Below are positions 32,398 to 44,661 of a stretch of 64,000 nt of DNA, piece by piece. The notes beneath the pieces were generated by a model. The model searched no databases. It had not been told where the DNA came from and was given only the letters and a program-made list of their open reading frames with translations. The first letter of the stretch is position 1; each line of letters starts with the position of its first letter. Location of the stretch: the NCBI GenBank assembly GCA_029216955.1, contig JANAVB010009599.1:6128658-6192657 (forward strand), given 5' to 3'. The translations under genes and the position numbers were made by a program. This DNA is from Iris pallida (taxonomy: Eukaryota > Streptophyta > Magnoliopsida > Asparagales > Iridaceae).

Positions 32398-35300
32398 ACC
32401 TTACCTCCTTAGAAAAATTTCGTCCTCGAAATTTCAAAGATAAGGGCCGGGGTACAATCAAAATTACCTAGTCTTGATCAAAAATAGAATTTAAATCATC
32501 AAGCACGATCGAATTCTAGGCATGATGACCAGGTAAAATGATAAAATTTAGGCACGATCAGAATTATCTAGATATGATCTGAGATAGGGTTGGAATGTTG
32601 TTGTGATCAAAATCATTTTAGGCACGAGAAAAATCTAGGTACAATTATGATCAAAAATAGGAGAAAATGAGGTCTTGTGAAACAGAAAAGGCAAGAAAGA
32701 AACGAATGTCAACAGTTTATTGAGAAGGCAGAAAGTAATAAAATTTTTTGAGATGAGGGACTAAAATGTCAAATCAAATTGGAATGGAGTACAAGGGTTT
32801 GTGACTCAGGAAAGATAAAAAGTTGTATGATGGTAGGATAGCAAAGATGATTAGAATAATATAACTTATGATAAGAATGCAATCGAATAAGGTAATTCCT
32901 ATTGAGGACTGAGTGATAATCAAAGGGGATAGAAAATATCATATCACTATTTCAAGGATCAAAGATAGGATATGTGGAAAAAATAACTTAACAAAATAAC
33001 AATCTTATTAATACCCCATGAAAAATCCAATTTCTAACTTGCTAAACTAGTTGAACTCTAAGTATCTACAGAAAAATAAGGCAGCCACCAAGGTATTAGA
33101 ACTACTCTATTTGGAATCATAAATCACCTAAATCAAATTTTCTTCCGTCGTTGTATGTAACTCGCATGCCAAATGTATTTCAATTTCAAGTATGCCTCTC
33201 GATCAAAACATTTTACAGACATCAACTTCCAATTGTCAGCCATTCTTCCAAAATTGACTACATCAAAATTACAATCTTCCCTTGCCATAGTAAATCCTTA
33301 GAAAATTCTTTAAGTTGATCCATGACCTATATTCGAGAATTTTCAATTCTTGAAATTAATTGACAGAATTACAATCATTAATCAATTCTAATCTTTAACT
33401 ATGCACCTATCAATCGTTCTCATCCAAACGCATTAGCAAAATACCACAGAATCCTAATCGTTCTTACCATAACCAATATGAGCCTCCAATGTTTGGTAGA
33501 AATTGCAAATTCAATTGCTCCTTTCCAAAGTTGTATGCCAATGGTCTTATCTCAATTCTTCTCTATTTATTCCTTCTCTAGAACCTATCATTCCATTGCT
33601 CGTGTTATTCCTTCCATGGCTATATCTGTTCCTTCTAGGTATACTAGTCATCTAATCATAAAAATTGATCCTCGCCAAGTGTTCCTTTACTTGATCATTA
33701 TAATCACATGTTATATATATATATAATCCAAATTCACTTCCTCCATGGGAGAACATTACCAAATTCTATACTTTCCTTGCTAACTCTACCTACGTCTTCC
33801 TTTATCTTCCATACTCTTCTTTAATTATAAAATTCAAAGTCGTCAAATATCTTCATTTGTTTGAATGAGGTTTAAGCGCTAGTGAGCACTACTAACGGTT
33901 CTAACCCAATAAGCCACAAGTTAAAATATACCACTCTCTCAAGACTAGATTACCCAAGTTATTCTTCTACCTTTCTACCCTTTAGCTAACTAATATTGAT
34001 CCCAAAGATGCCCTTAAAATGAGATAGGTAACAACCTATGTTTCTCCCGCATATAGCTATACACTATATACATATAGTCATCCATAAGATGTATATCAAC
34101 TATTTAATATATAAAGCTATCCACAACTATCTATAGCTTCCAAAATATGTCACAAAATATATGCAACGCACTAAAGTTGAACCAGGAAAGAGATTGAGCT
34201 AATAGAGATCAATATGGTCCTAATAAGTTCTAGGAAGATCAAGTAGAATTTCGTAGGAAATCTATTCCTTCAAGCTTGTGTGATAAGAGATTTATGAAAA
34301 TAGAGACAACTGGTAGAAATACAAATCCTCTAATCGGCAAAAGTCAGAATAATTTGATGGTACTAAAATATTGGAAAACAGTCCTAGAAAATCAAGTGGA
34401 ATTCCCATATGAATCCTATAGAAATGATTTCTGAAAATTTAAACTAGTCGCTAAGATTCCAAATAATCCAAAATTTAAATGAATCAAGACAATTCTTGTA
34501 ATGTTATCAATGGTGATAAGAGACCAAACATGATACATTTATAACAGGGATATAGTCTCAATAGTACCCAGAACCATACATATCCGAAGTCATTTTGCCT
34601 CTAATTCATGCCTCGCCAGAGTGCACCTGACTGCAGTGAATTTTTTTTGGCTCCATAACTTGAATAATAATAGGTTTCCGAGTAGTCTATCAACTTTATC
34701 CATTTCCTGGATGAACAACATAGGAGACCAATTTGATGCATTTAGGGCATAGTCTCAATAATATCCAAAAACCTATAAACACCTGAATCACTTCAACTTA
34801 GAGTCTATGCCCCGCCAGTGCACAACTGGCTGTAGTATACTCGCAATTTCTATAATTCAAATAGATGGTTGCGATGCATATGTGCGAAGCCATATTAGGT
34901 CACTGAAGATTTTCTTAACTTTGTCCATGGGAATTTCAAAGGGATAATCCAACAATTCAAAAAGTTTTTTTTTATGACTAAAGAAAATTCAATATTAGAA
35001 TGGAATCAATTCTCTGATCGTTCGTGCTTTATGATACTCAAGCATTGAGTTTAAAATCTTTCTAGGCCTTGAACTGATCAAGAAGTTCTTAGAGTGAGTA
35101 AGGTTTCAAGTTGAGTGGAGGAAGTCAACAAATGAAAATATTCTTGGTCTTAGAATAACTTAGGAAATATCAATCAATATTGGAATTATTTTTGGAAAAT
35201 AATCCCCTTGGAAGATTCGTGAACAAGCTAAGTTGAACCAATTCTTTTGGTAATAAATAACCTTGGGGCTTTATGGTTCCAGAAGAATTTGGTTCAGGAT

Positions 35301-35878
35301 TGGTCCCAAGAAAGTCAATTGAAAATAATGTCGAGATAAATGGTTGGGTACACTAGTCGTAAAAATACTCTGGATAGATAAAAGATTACCAAATTTGCTA
35401 AAGAAGAATTTGAAACTCTAAATAGTGAAATAGATCTAGATTCTAAATAAAGATAGAGAAGTGTGATTTGATCAACTAATTGAAAATTTTGAAATAGGTT
35501 TGTTGAAGAAGAAGATTGGGAAAAATCTAATCCTAAACCAAAAATAACAAAAGCGTATGGATGCTAAGGAATGCTGGAGTATGATAAGGATATGGAGAAA
35601 ATAACCTCTGAAAGCCGAGGGACACTAAAAGATATATAAAATCTAGAAACTACAGTAGATAGTAAAATAGACCACCATACAATCGGCCTATGCTGGATAA
35701 GGTTTTGGATGCAAAACATAAGCAAGGTAGCCTACCAGTCTATAACAAACAAAAATATTTATATATATATAATTCGGACCTATGTTGTGATAAATCAATG
35801 TTCTAGTGTTCAAATTATTTCTAGGTGTGTTTACCAAAGTTGTTGTTTTAGAACCTGCATGGGCCACCACTAAAAACA
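32398..35878 (-). other. Interior of the non-coding LTR element
   Basis: AT-rich, with stops in all frames throughout; I see no gag, protease, RT or integrase motif. The end next to 32397 is the polypurine region in reverse. Two related stretches at about 34515-34635 and 34728-34850 share 'gagaccaa', 'agtctcaata' and 'gccagtgcac'-like motifs in the same order, a diverged internal duplication about 210 bp apart. Confidence 0.8.
35853..35869 (-). other. tRNA-Ile primer-binding site of the non-coding element
   Basis: On the plus strand ACCTGCATGGGCCACCA, the exact complement of the chromovirus site at 12275-12291 and separated from its LTR by the same nine-base gap. Confidence 0.75.
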
Positions 35879-36959
35879 TGTCACGACCCAATCCCAAAAT
35901 TATTTGGGTCGAACCGGATCATGCCCAACCTGTACCGTTGTGAGACGGCGGTAGTAAGCTGTTTTATATGCAGGTATTCACAACCACATCTATACATTTG
36001 TCACAACTTGTATATACGAAAATTTTAAAACTTTTATTCAACAATTGAAAAGTACAACTGGAAATGGAAGAACTGAAATGAAGAACTGAATTCAAATTAA
36101 CAAACTCCAAAACAATAAAACTAGAAAATTGGAAACAACTAGCTAGGCGGTTGGCTCATCGGCCTCGAATTCTGCGTCCTTCAAGGGGGACTCTGGCAAC
36201 ACCACAGGGTACAATACCGGGTCATAGTAGCTATTGTACAATAGCTCAGCATCCTCAATGTCACCTAAAAATGTTGGTCTCCAGTCAGGAGGGAGCAAGT
36301 ACGAATATGTATCTCACATTTCAAGTAATAATGGAAAAGTGCAGGCTAAACAGTTGAAACAATATTTTTCAGCAATTTAACAATTTAAAACAATGTGATT
36401 TGAATGTGTAATCATCTATGACCGGCTTGGGTTGTACAATAGCGTCCTAGCGACGCGATACGGCTTATTCCCGTGTGTAAGAGGGGTAAGCTCGCACAAT
36501 CATGCAATATGGGAGGTATTGGTCATAAACGTTACACTATTCCCCCAATCCCCACAATCAATATCAATCAATATTTGAACACTAGGAGAGGGTTCCGTGT
36601 AGCAATGTGGTTTATACATGCAACTTGACAATTACTAAATAAAATGCAATAAAACAAAACCGTAACTTGCCTCTGTTAATTGGCTGTATCGGAAATGTCG
36701 GTACCGAGGAGGAAGTCAAGTACGTCTCCGAGATTCTACAGTTGAAAACCTTGACTTAGAGCCATAATGAAACCATTCTAGGTGTGCTAGTTACAATCTC
36801 TAGAAGCAGACCCTAGTCAGGTTTTAAGTTATTTAGTTAATCTACCGAAAATGTCTAACGTCGCAATCTACGTTCGTTATTATTTTAATTAAATAAGTCG
36901 GTTACTGATTAATTAGGAAAAATAGCAATTACCGGTTAATTTGGCAAAACTTTGTATTT

Positions 36960-37004
<45 letters not shown>

Positions 37005-38889
37005 CTAGGCTTTTTCTTTTAAATAAAAAAACATGTGATTTGCTTAAATTACTAGATTTTTAATTATGAGAAAACTTATTAATTTACTTTATAAAATAAA
37101 TATCCATTTTTTATATTCTACGCATTTAACGGCAAAAACAACATTCCAGAAAAGTAAGAAAAATCTACGCTACACAATACAGGGTCATAGAAAAATAAAA
37201 GAAAACCGGGCTTATGCCCTTTACAAATTATTTACATAAATTAATCCTAAGGCTAACTCTGAGTGCCGCGAACGGTCCAAACAGTATGCCGAGGCCCTGC
37301 ACCATAAATACTAAAAGCAGTACCAGTTCTAAAATAACTTATATTTAAATTAAAAATTAAAGAGTCTCAGACTTGGTCGTACAATCTCATGTTGCGGCTT
37401 ACGCCTCAACGTACAGGTGACCCTGTATCGTTTGCGTTTCGTCGAGGCTCATTCGAGCGACATGGTCGTCGCCTAACTGGTGATACAAAATCCATAAAAT
37501 CCAAAAACCAACAAAATCTAATCTATACATCATTTTGCAAAGCCCGATTTTCTTTGAAAAATAGGTTTTATTCAAATTGCTAGATTTTAATAGGAAAACC
37601 CTTTTTAAAATATTTTCTGAAAATTTGGGCAGTATTTCCTCTATAATTGGGACAACCCAATCCTGGGAGGATGTCAACCACAACACAATTTAATATCCCA
37701 AACCAGGGATCACCAACCCAAAATGAATAACCAACCCAAAAATAAACACAGCACAATATATCCAAACATAGCAAAATATGCCACGACGTAACCGATACTC
37801 TACGTATCACCCAAAGCAACAAAATATCAAAATACAGAATCCCGAAACGAGATCGGGATCGCGTCATCACAGACTATCTACGGGAGGGACACGGGGACAC
37901 GAAGTTATACCTCAATTGCTCGGCTAGAGCTCTCAGATGCAAATATTAGAAGAATAAAATCCGCGGACAGCGGAAAATGGCTCGAAACAGCGCACAGAAG
38001 GCGCGGACACGAAATTATACCTCGGGTGCTCTGGACAGGGCCACGATGCGCTGCAAAAACCATGGACAGCGTCGTGGGGTGTGCGCGAACAGCGAAGGAA
38101 ACGCGCGAGAGGCGTTGGCCAGTCGCGGGAAGTGCGAGGGAGGCCGCGGGTCACGGGGAAACGCACGGACAGTGGGAAATTGGACGAGATCGACGGAAGG
38201 CGGATCCACTGGCGTCGAGGGGGCGCTGGACCGGGGCACGGCGGCCACGGGGCCGGAAGCGGAGCTGCCGGGCACGGGTCTGGGCCAACGGGGTGGATCC
38301 ACGAGGGACGGCGCGGACAGCGAGGAGGGCTGCGAGACAGCAGGATCGGGCCTCTGGGGGAGCGTGCGGACAACGGGTCGGCCGAATCTGGGCCATGGTG
38401 GTCCAAGGAGGCAGAGTTACGGGGGTCCTCCGGAAAGGGTTTCGGTCGGTAGGGTCGCACGGGGACCGGACGGCGACGGGCCGCAAGGCACGCAGCGGGG
38501 CGCCGGTGGTGGCGTTGGCCGCGGACGGACGCGGGGCCGAGCGGGCGGCACGGGGCACGGGTGAACCAGTGCGGCCGGCCTCGGACAGCAGGGTTGCGGC
38601 CGGTCTTGCGGTCGACGGGACGGGTGCGGTCGCACCAGAGGTAGCGCGGCGGTCCGAGCGGGAGCTTGGGGGAGAGGAGGGGGAGAGGAGATGTGAGGGA
38701 ATAGGTTTAGGGCTTTGTGAGATGGAGATGAGTAAGGGAGGGGAGAGTGGTGCTGGTGATATAGTGAAAGGTGTGGTAGAGAGGAATTTAGGGGAAAGGG
38801 GTGTGAACGTGGAGGAAGAGTGGGGGAGATGGTGAGTAAATTGAGTGAGTTTGTTATTATTATTTTTTAATTAGAGGCAGGGTTTTACA
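35879..38889 (-). repeat. 5' LTR of the non-coding element (3011 bp)
   Basis: Pairs with 29414-32397. Differences are scattered substitutions, small indels and an expanded (TA)n tract at 36962-37003. The GC-rich island is at about 38020-38670. Confidence 0.9.
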
Positions 38890-40372
38890 AGATCTACTAC
38901 TTGTACCAACTTGAGTGGGTCGGGTCGGCACAACATTATCTTCATAAAGTAGTACTAATATTTCTAAAACTACCTTTACTTTCAATTTCAATTCCATAAG
39001 ATTAAGTTCCATGTTATTTGCATAGCCATCTAACAAAACTTCTACACACTCTAATTTGATGGTAGGATCAAAAATGGCAGACAAACAATATAAAAGAGGT
39101 ACATCACCACAATATTTAGTAAATTTAGCTTCCATTCTCTTAACAACATAGTCAAAATTTGGAACATTTCTATATTTAGAAAACAAGTAAGACATGTTAC
39201 AAAGTTCTCGTAAAGCTAAACGAGAAGTAGGATAATAAACACCAAAAAGAGTGCATGTAGTCTTGTAAAAAGTTTCCAAAAATTTACATATAGAACTAGT
39301 AACAACCCAATCATCTTCAGTTACTGGATATTCAAAATTATGATCCATGTTACAAAAATATGTAATAGCATCATAAACGGAAGTGCAAATTTCAACATTA
39401 AATATGTCAAATTCCATCTATGTGGAACATCCTTAACAAATCTTCTAAAACGAATACTAAAATGTGTACATGTGTTTTTAAAAGCTTATTGCCTACTTGG
39501 AGACGTGTTCAAACTGTGTAAACAATTTCTGAGAGTCTCTAAATGTCTACTAAAAAATTCAAGACATTCTTTTACAACTAAATTAATAATATGGCAAGCA
39601 CACCTAATATGCAATAATCTACCTTCCAAAATAGGTTGAAATAGTAAAGACAATGAATTTATAGCAGCAGTATTATTACTAGCATTATCAAAAGATACAT
39701 ATTGAATCTTGTCATGAATATCAAAGTCACGCAAGTGTTTTGAAATACAAGTTGCAATTGCGGAGCCTATGTGTGGAAATTCTAAAGTTTTTAAACAGAC
39801 GATGCGCTTTTGCAACATCCACAATGAATCTATATAGTGTGCCGTGATACAAATATAAGCATAATTTTGTTTACTTGTCCAAACATCAGAAGTAATAGCT
39901 AGTTTATTAGCATGCGAAAATATTTATTTTAAAGCAAGCCTTATTTCTTTAAAGAGTCTAATAGCCTATTTTTTAGCTGTACCTCTAGTAACTTTATTAA
40001 AACAGGAATTTAAAGCAATTGTGGCATAATCATATAAAGATTCACTTTCATCCAAAGTGAATGGAAGTTCATCAACAATAATATATTTAGTAAATTCAGT
40101 TTTATGACGGGCAGCTGAATAGGAAAACGTACACACCGAAGAAGCCGCAGTGCCTCTAAAACTTATACGCGTTTGGGTTGCCGAAATTGAGCTTGGACCG
40201 TAGCAAGTATCGTAGTGTCTTGAGAGTGTGCCCGTGCCACCTCCCCTCTTCCATTTGTATATACGGAAACATTTCTTGTATTGAGCCCCGTACGGAACCG
40301 CTTCACCTTTTTGATCTAAAACAAGTGAGCCATCAGGTTTAGTTTCATTAAGAAGAATAAAAAATTCCCAAA
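38890..40372 (-). pseudogene. hAT transposase, BED finger and RNase H-like domain (fragment)
   Basis: Reading the minus strand from 40372 down: an N-terminal BED-type finger ('KKCFRIYK...GTGTLSRHYDTC', about 40195-40300, with Tyr at the first zinc-binding Cys position). Then 'FTLDESESLYDYATIALNSC', two stops near 39970 and 39920, and 'LAITSDVWTSKQNYAY' carrying the first catalytic Asp. 'VSFDNASNNTAAI' carries the second, followed by 'HIRCACHIINLVVK'. The C-terminal half of the fold lies at 38890-39417 ('FYKTTCTLFGVYYPTS'). It is cut at 38889 by the LTR element and at 40372 by the chromovirus. The parts are diagnostic of plant hAT transposases, but the gene is dead. Confidence 0.85.
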
Positions 40373-43368
40373 CGTCACGTCCCAGAACCAGAATACCAGA
40401 GAGCGGGGGAATGACTCAGCCAGCTACGTATTACGGGTAGATGAATACCGTATAATACGATCAATGCTGTCTAAAAGACGAGGGGGTGCATACTACATGA
40501 AAGTCTTACTAGGGTTACTCAACATCTATTGTCTCAATCATTCCAATAAGAAACAGTAAATAGAGAACATGTAAGATAAAGCAGTAAGGCGTCCCAAATG
40601 CTTAGTCAAAATATTCTTGAGATCTGGCTGTACAAAACTTAGCCAGATGATATAGCAAGGTATACACAATTCTTATCAGCTACAGTCTGACTTAATTACA
40701 ATTATGTAAAAGTAAGTACTAGACAATTCGACTAACATGTCGGTGCCAAATGGCCAAAAGTAAATAGTAAAGACGAGCAGGGAAGCAAGAGACCCACTCG
40801 TGTCCTTCGATGATCATTCCTCTAGTATTGACCATCTTGGAGGTGGATGTAAGCTGAGTCCTCGGGAACTGGCTCTAAATCTGGCCATGCAAAACCAGAG
40901 AGGTTAGACCTCTAATAGCAAGTACCGTAAGGAAGCAGGATATGGGAAATTGGAACCAGAAATAAGAGTAAGAATGTGATAAAAAGGTCTCTGTTTGCTA
41001 CCGGGGTTCGCACAACATCACGACACTTCAAGCCAACTTCCAAACCAAACAAGGACAGAAGTTGGCCCGTCATGTCCTGACGTTCTTCTCATCTCAGTAG
41101 TTAACAGAGTAGGCACAGTACACAAACAAATCAATTTAAATGGCCATGCAACTACTACGGCTTGCTACTGTAAGTTCCAAGTTGTGTTGGAATTATGCAA
41201 TAAGGGATTCCTCAGTTCTTACAATGTACAAGCAAGGCTAGTATACCCAATAATCAATTATGCCAATCATGAATTAGACGAGTCCCAGCGGGACGCCCGC
41301 CATCATTATATATAACAATATAGGCAGATACCAGTCCCTGCCCGTGTGGCAAATTTACAGTATCTGTGGGAACCAGCCGGCATGTCGGGGCACTAATCGT
41401 CCCAAAGATGGCTGCCATATAAGAACTTGAGAATCCATTCTCTCCATGCAATCATTATTTTATTTAGCTTAATAGTCCCTATGTTGATTGAAATCCCATA
41501 CCGTGGATCATGGTCATTCAGAATGAGTACTTCCGTACCGAGTACGATATGCATAATCCTACAACGATGCCCGTGCGGCTAGATTGTAGGTCTTACATAG
41601 CGTAATACAACAATCGATCCTAGCCACGAAATAATCATGCCTTGACTGTAAGATGCACATGCTGCTTTACAAAAAAATGGAAGTCAACATATGTCCATTT
41701 GCCAATGTTCAGATCGGCTAGTCGATCGCAATGGTTCATGATTCATACATGAACGTGTCTCATTCAAATCAATAAGACGACTAGCCAGTCTTCTAGTTCC
41801 AACTAGGAACGCATGATCAATCATTAGTCAAAGTAATAGTCGGGGTCAATTCGTGACAAGGCATGAAAGTGAAACTAGTATTAAGCATGGTCGAGTCTAC
41901 AACTAGCATAAAATAGTTGGTAACATATTCTTGAAGCCAAGGAAAAGATCCACAACTTCCATGTTGGGATTTGGAAGAAATTCTAGCTAAAATTTGGTCA
42001 ATTAGGACAAATAATAGTTAGAAATAGCTAAAATAGGCATTATGCGACCTATTCTGCGACATGCATGCGGACCAACTGCGACATGCGGCTCATGCGGCCC
42101 ATTTACGACACCATATGTGGCTCAACTGCGGCATACGACTTATGCGACCCAACAGCGACACCATATACGGCTCAACTGCGGCATGCAACTTATGCGGCCC
42201 AACCGCGACACCATATGTGGCTCAACTGCGGCATGCGGCTCATGCGGCCCAACCGCGACATCTATGCGGCTCAACTGCGACATACGGCCTATGCTACCCA
42301 ACCGCGACACCATATGCGGCTCAACTACGACATGAGGCTCATGCGGCCCAACCGCGACATTTATGCGGCTCAACTGCGACATGCGGCCTATGCGGCCCAA
42401 CCGCGACATCTATACGGCTCAACTGCGACATCTATGCGGCTCAACTGCGAAATGTAGCTTATGCGGCCCAACCGCGACACCATATGCGGCTCAACTGCGA
42501 CATGCGGCCTATGCGGCCCATCCGCGACATGCGGCTCATACGGCCCAACCGCGACATCTATGCGGCTCAACTGCGACATGTGGCCTATACGGCCCAACCG
42601 CGACATCTATACGGCTCAACTGCGACATGCGGCCTATACGGCCCAACCGCGACACCATATGCGGCTCAACTGTGACATGCTGACAGATGAACATAGAAAT
42701 GACCAAAAATGCTTTTGGCCATAACTTCCTCAAATTAAGTCGAAATCTAACTTTCTAAAAGCCAAACTTTGGTAGAATTGAATTCTCTACAACATGGAAC
42801 TACTTATTTTCAAAAAAACAAAGTTTGATAGATCAAAACCACAAAATCTATATGAAAAACCAAAACTTAAAACTTAGATCTACACCCAACCATCCATGGA
42901 AATCAAGAACTTCAAGACCTAAACTTGTAGAGGAAGAGAAGATAAACAACATGGATTAAAAATAAATAGGGATGCATGAAATCCCTCATGGTGTACAAGA
43001 TGTACTTGCCTCTCCAAATGGGTGGGTGGGAGAGTAATGGAGGATGAAGAAGGAGAAGTAAATGTGAGTAATGAAGAGAGAGAAAAGAAAAATGGGCATA
43101 AATATCAAGCTAAGTCAATCTCCACCACCCATTCCTTCCTACAAGATCTAGGCCATCCACTTCTCTTCATGATGAACCAAGCTAAACCAAATTGGTTTAA
43201 TGAACAGACTAAGCCAAGGGCTAAAGCAAAAGCAAAAAATAAAATACAGAAATTAATAAGCACAAAATTGAAGAATTTAAATACAGAACAAAAGCATAAT
43301 AAATATTAAATAAATATATTCAAGCAGTACACATATAAAAATACGTATTCTTGGAACGGGGAGTGACA
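40373..43368 (-). repeat. LTR of a second chromovirus copy, minus strand (2996 bp)
   Basis: Read on the minus strand it begins TGTCACTCCCCG and ends at GTGACG (expected GTGACA). It aligns with the LTR at 9672 at both ends and over most of its length, but carries a 49-bp minisatellite (about 42040-42690) where the other has the 24-bp repeat. It is the 3' LTR of an element whose integrase end follows at 43369-44221. Confidence 0.85.
42040..42690. repeat. 49-bp minisatellite in the minus-strand LTR
   Basis: Alternating 'tatgcggcccaaccgcgaca' and 'tgcggctcaactgcgacatg' blocks form a ~49-bp unit repeated about a dozen times with variants. Since 49 is not a multiple of three and the unit has no stops, the same three peptides rotate through all frames. 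The array is mirrored at 45345-45985. Confidence 0.9.
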
Positions 43369-44221
43369 TCTCTACTCTCCTTAGAAAAATTCCGTTCTCA
43401 GAATTTCAGATCCAAGCAGGACAGAAATGTCAGAGCTAGACTATCCTATGTACAAGCAATTTGAGCAAGCAGCTATTCTACAATGTCAAATAGCAAGTAA
43501 TATATCCATATTTATCAATCTACGACATCAAGTAAATTCTACTCATAGGGTGATAAGCATGGAGAATCAAGACAATCAAGGTACACGGAAAGAAATATAT
43601 CTTGTGAGTCAAATAGGTGCGGGTACCGTAATCGGATATTATCCTCACGTTCCCACGTTGACTCTCCTAAGGAGTGATGTCCCCAAGCAACACGGACAAG
43701 GCTAATTGTTCGGTTTTTGAGTATCTTCTTCCTTCGGTCCAAAATGGACACAGGCTGTTCCTCGTTAGACAGTTGGTACCAACAACCAGTTCATAATGAT
43801 CGAGGATATGGCTTGGGTCCGATACATACCTACGCAACTGAGATACATGAAACACATCATGTACCTCTCGTAACGAAGGTGGAAGGGACAAACGATAAGC
43901 AACATCGCCTACCCTATCAAGGATAACAAATGGGCCCACGTATCGCGGACTCAATTTCCCGCGAACGCCAAATCTAATGACCCCACGAGTAGGTGAGATC
44001 CGCAAGAACACGTTGTCCCCAACAGAAAATTCTAGCAGCCTAAGATGCTGGTCCGCCCAATGACGATGTCGATCTTGCGCAACTCGAAGTCGCTCTCTAA
44101 TTTCGTTAACCACATCAACTGTCTGAACAATTATTTCTGGGCCTAGCATCTTCCTCTCTCCGATATCATCCCATGCCAGTGGCGACCTACTCTTCTTACC
44201 ATATAGTGCTTCGAATGGTGC
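43369..44221 (-). pseudogene. Chromovirus integrase C-terminal end (fragment), minus strand
   Basis: The minus-strand frame 43667-44233 reads 'APFEALYGKKSRSPLAWDDI', 'GPFVILDRVGDVAYRLSLP' and 'VFHVSQLRRYVSD', closely similar to 16620-17050 of the complete element. A further frame at 43539-43751 continues with 'SILDRRKKILKNRTISLVRV' and a chromodomain-like tail. The integrase core, RT, protease and gag are absent. Similarity ends abruptly at about 44221, where hAT-associated sequence on the opposite strand begins. Confidence 0.85.
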
Positions 44222-44661
44222 CTTTGTTATCAAACTTCCATTTCAAACACAAACAATTAAATCCTTCTCAAAAAAATCTAAATCACAAGAAGATTTCAAG
44301 AAAGTTGTGCTATAAATTCCGGCGATCTACGACTTTTTGATCAAGCAATTTCGGCGATCTACGACTTCCTCTTTCTAATTGTTTAATTTTTAATTTACAT
44401 TTACGAAATAGTTTTCTTTCCTCCATCTCTCTAGTTTTTTTACAAAAAAAAGAATTTATTACTATTATTTTTCCGGTATCCTCCTCCATCTTTATAATCT
44501 TTTATATATTTGGACAAGGTTCAAACCAAGCTAATGATGCTTTTGAAATTTACAATTCTTTTTTTTGAGGAAAATCTTATTCCTGACGATTTAGTTGGTT
44601 CCCCTCCTGAAATTGGTAGCAATGTACCAAATGTTGTAAAGAGAAAGCAAAAAAGCAAAAG
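44222..44661 (+). pseudogene. Probable hAT 5' end, inverted relative to the rest
   Basis: About 290 bp of leader-like sequence, including a repeated 'cggcgatctacgacttt' motif, precedes a plus-strand frame (44510 onward) reading 'DDLVGSPPEIGSNVPNVVKR', the kind of linker found before the BED finger in plant hAT transposases. It stops where the plus-strand LTR begins (44662). The BED finger on the minus strand at 40372 begins where this linker would lead, so the two halves probably belonged together before an inversion. Confidence 0.5.

Larger units (their letters stand above)
29414..38889 (-). mobile_element. Non-coding LTR retrotransposon (LARD-type), minus strand
   Basis: Two ~3.0 kb LTRs (29414-32397 and 35879-38889; on the minus strand TGTAAAACCC...GGTCGTGACA in the right copy) flank a 3481-bp interior with no recognisable gag or pol. 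The flanks agagc (29409-29413) and agatc (38890-38894) match at 4 of 5 positions. The tRNA-Ile site (35853-35869) lies nine bases from the 5' LTR and the polypurine region next to the 3' LTR matches the chromovirus at 9672, so it was probably mobilised in trans by such an element. It sits inside the hAT transposase gene. Long LTRs with a non-coding interior are the definition of a large retrotransposon derivative. Confidence 0.9.

Noticed and set aside
42040..42690. Regular repeats considered as a CRISPR array
   Set aside because: No spacers, units directly adjacent, plant genome; it is an LTR minisatellite.
42042..42733. Cys/Arg-rich ORFs up to 204 codons
   Set aside because: Translation of the 49-bp minisatellite; the same peptides rotate through all frames, and again at 45351-45972.
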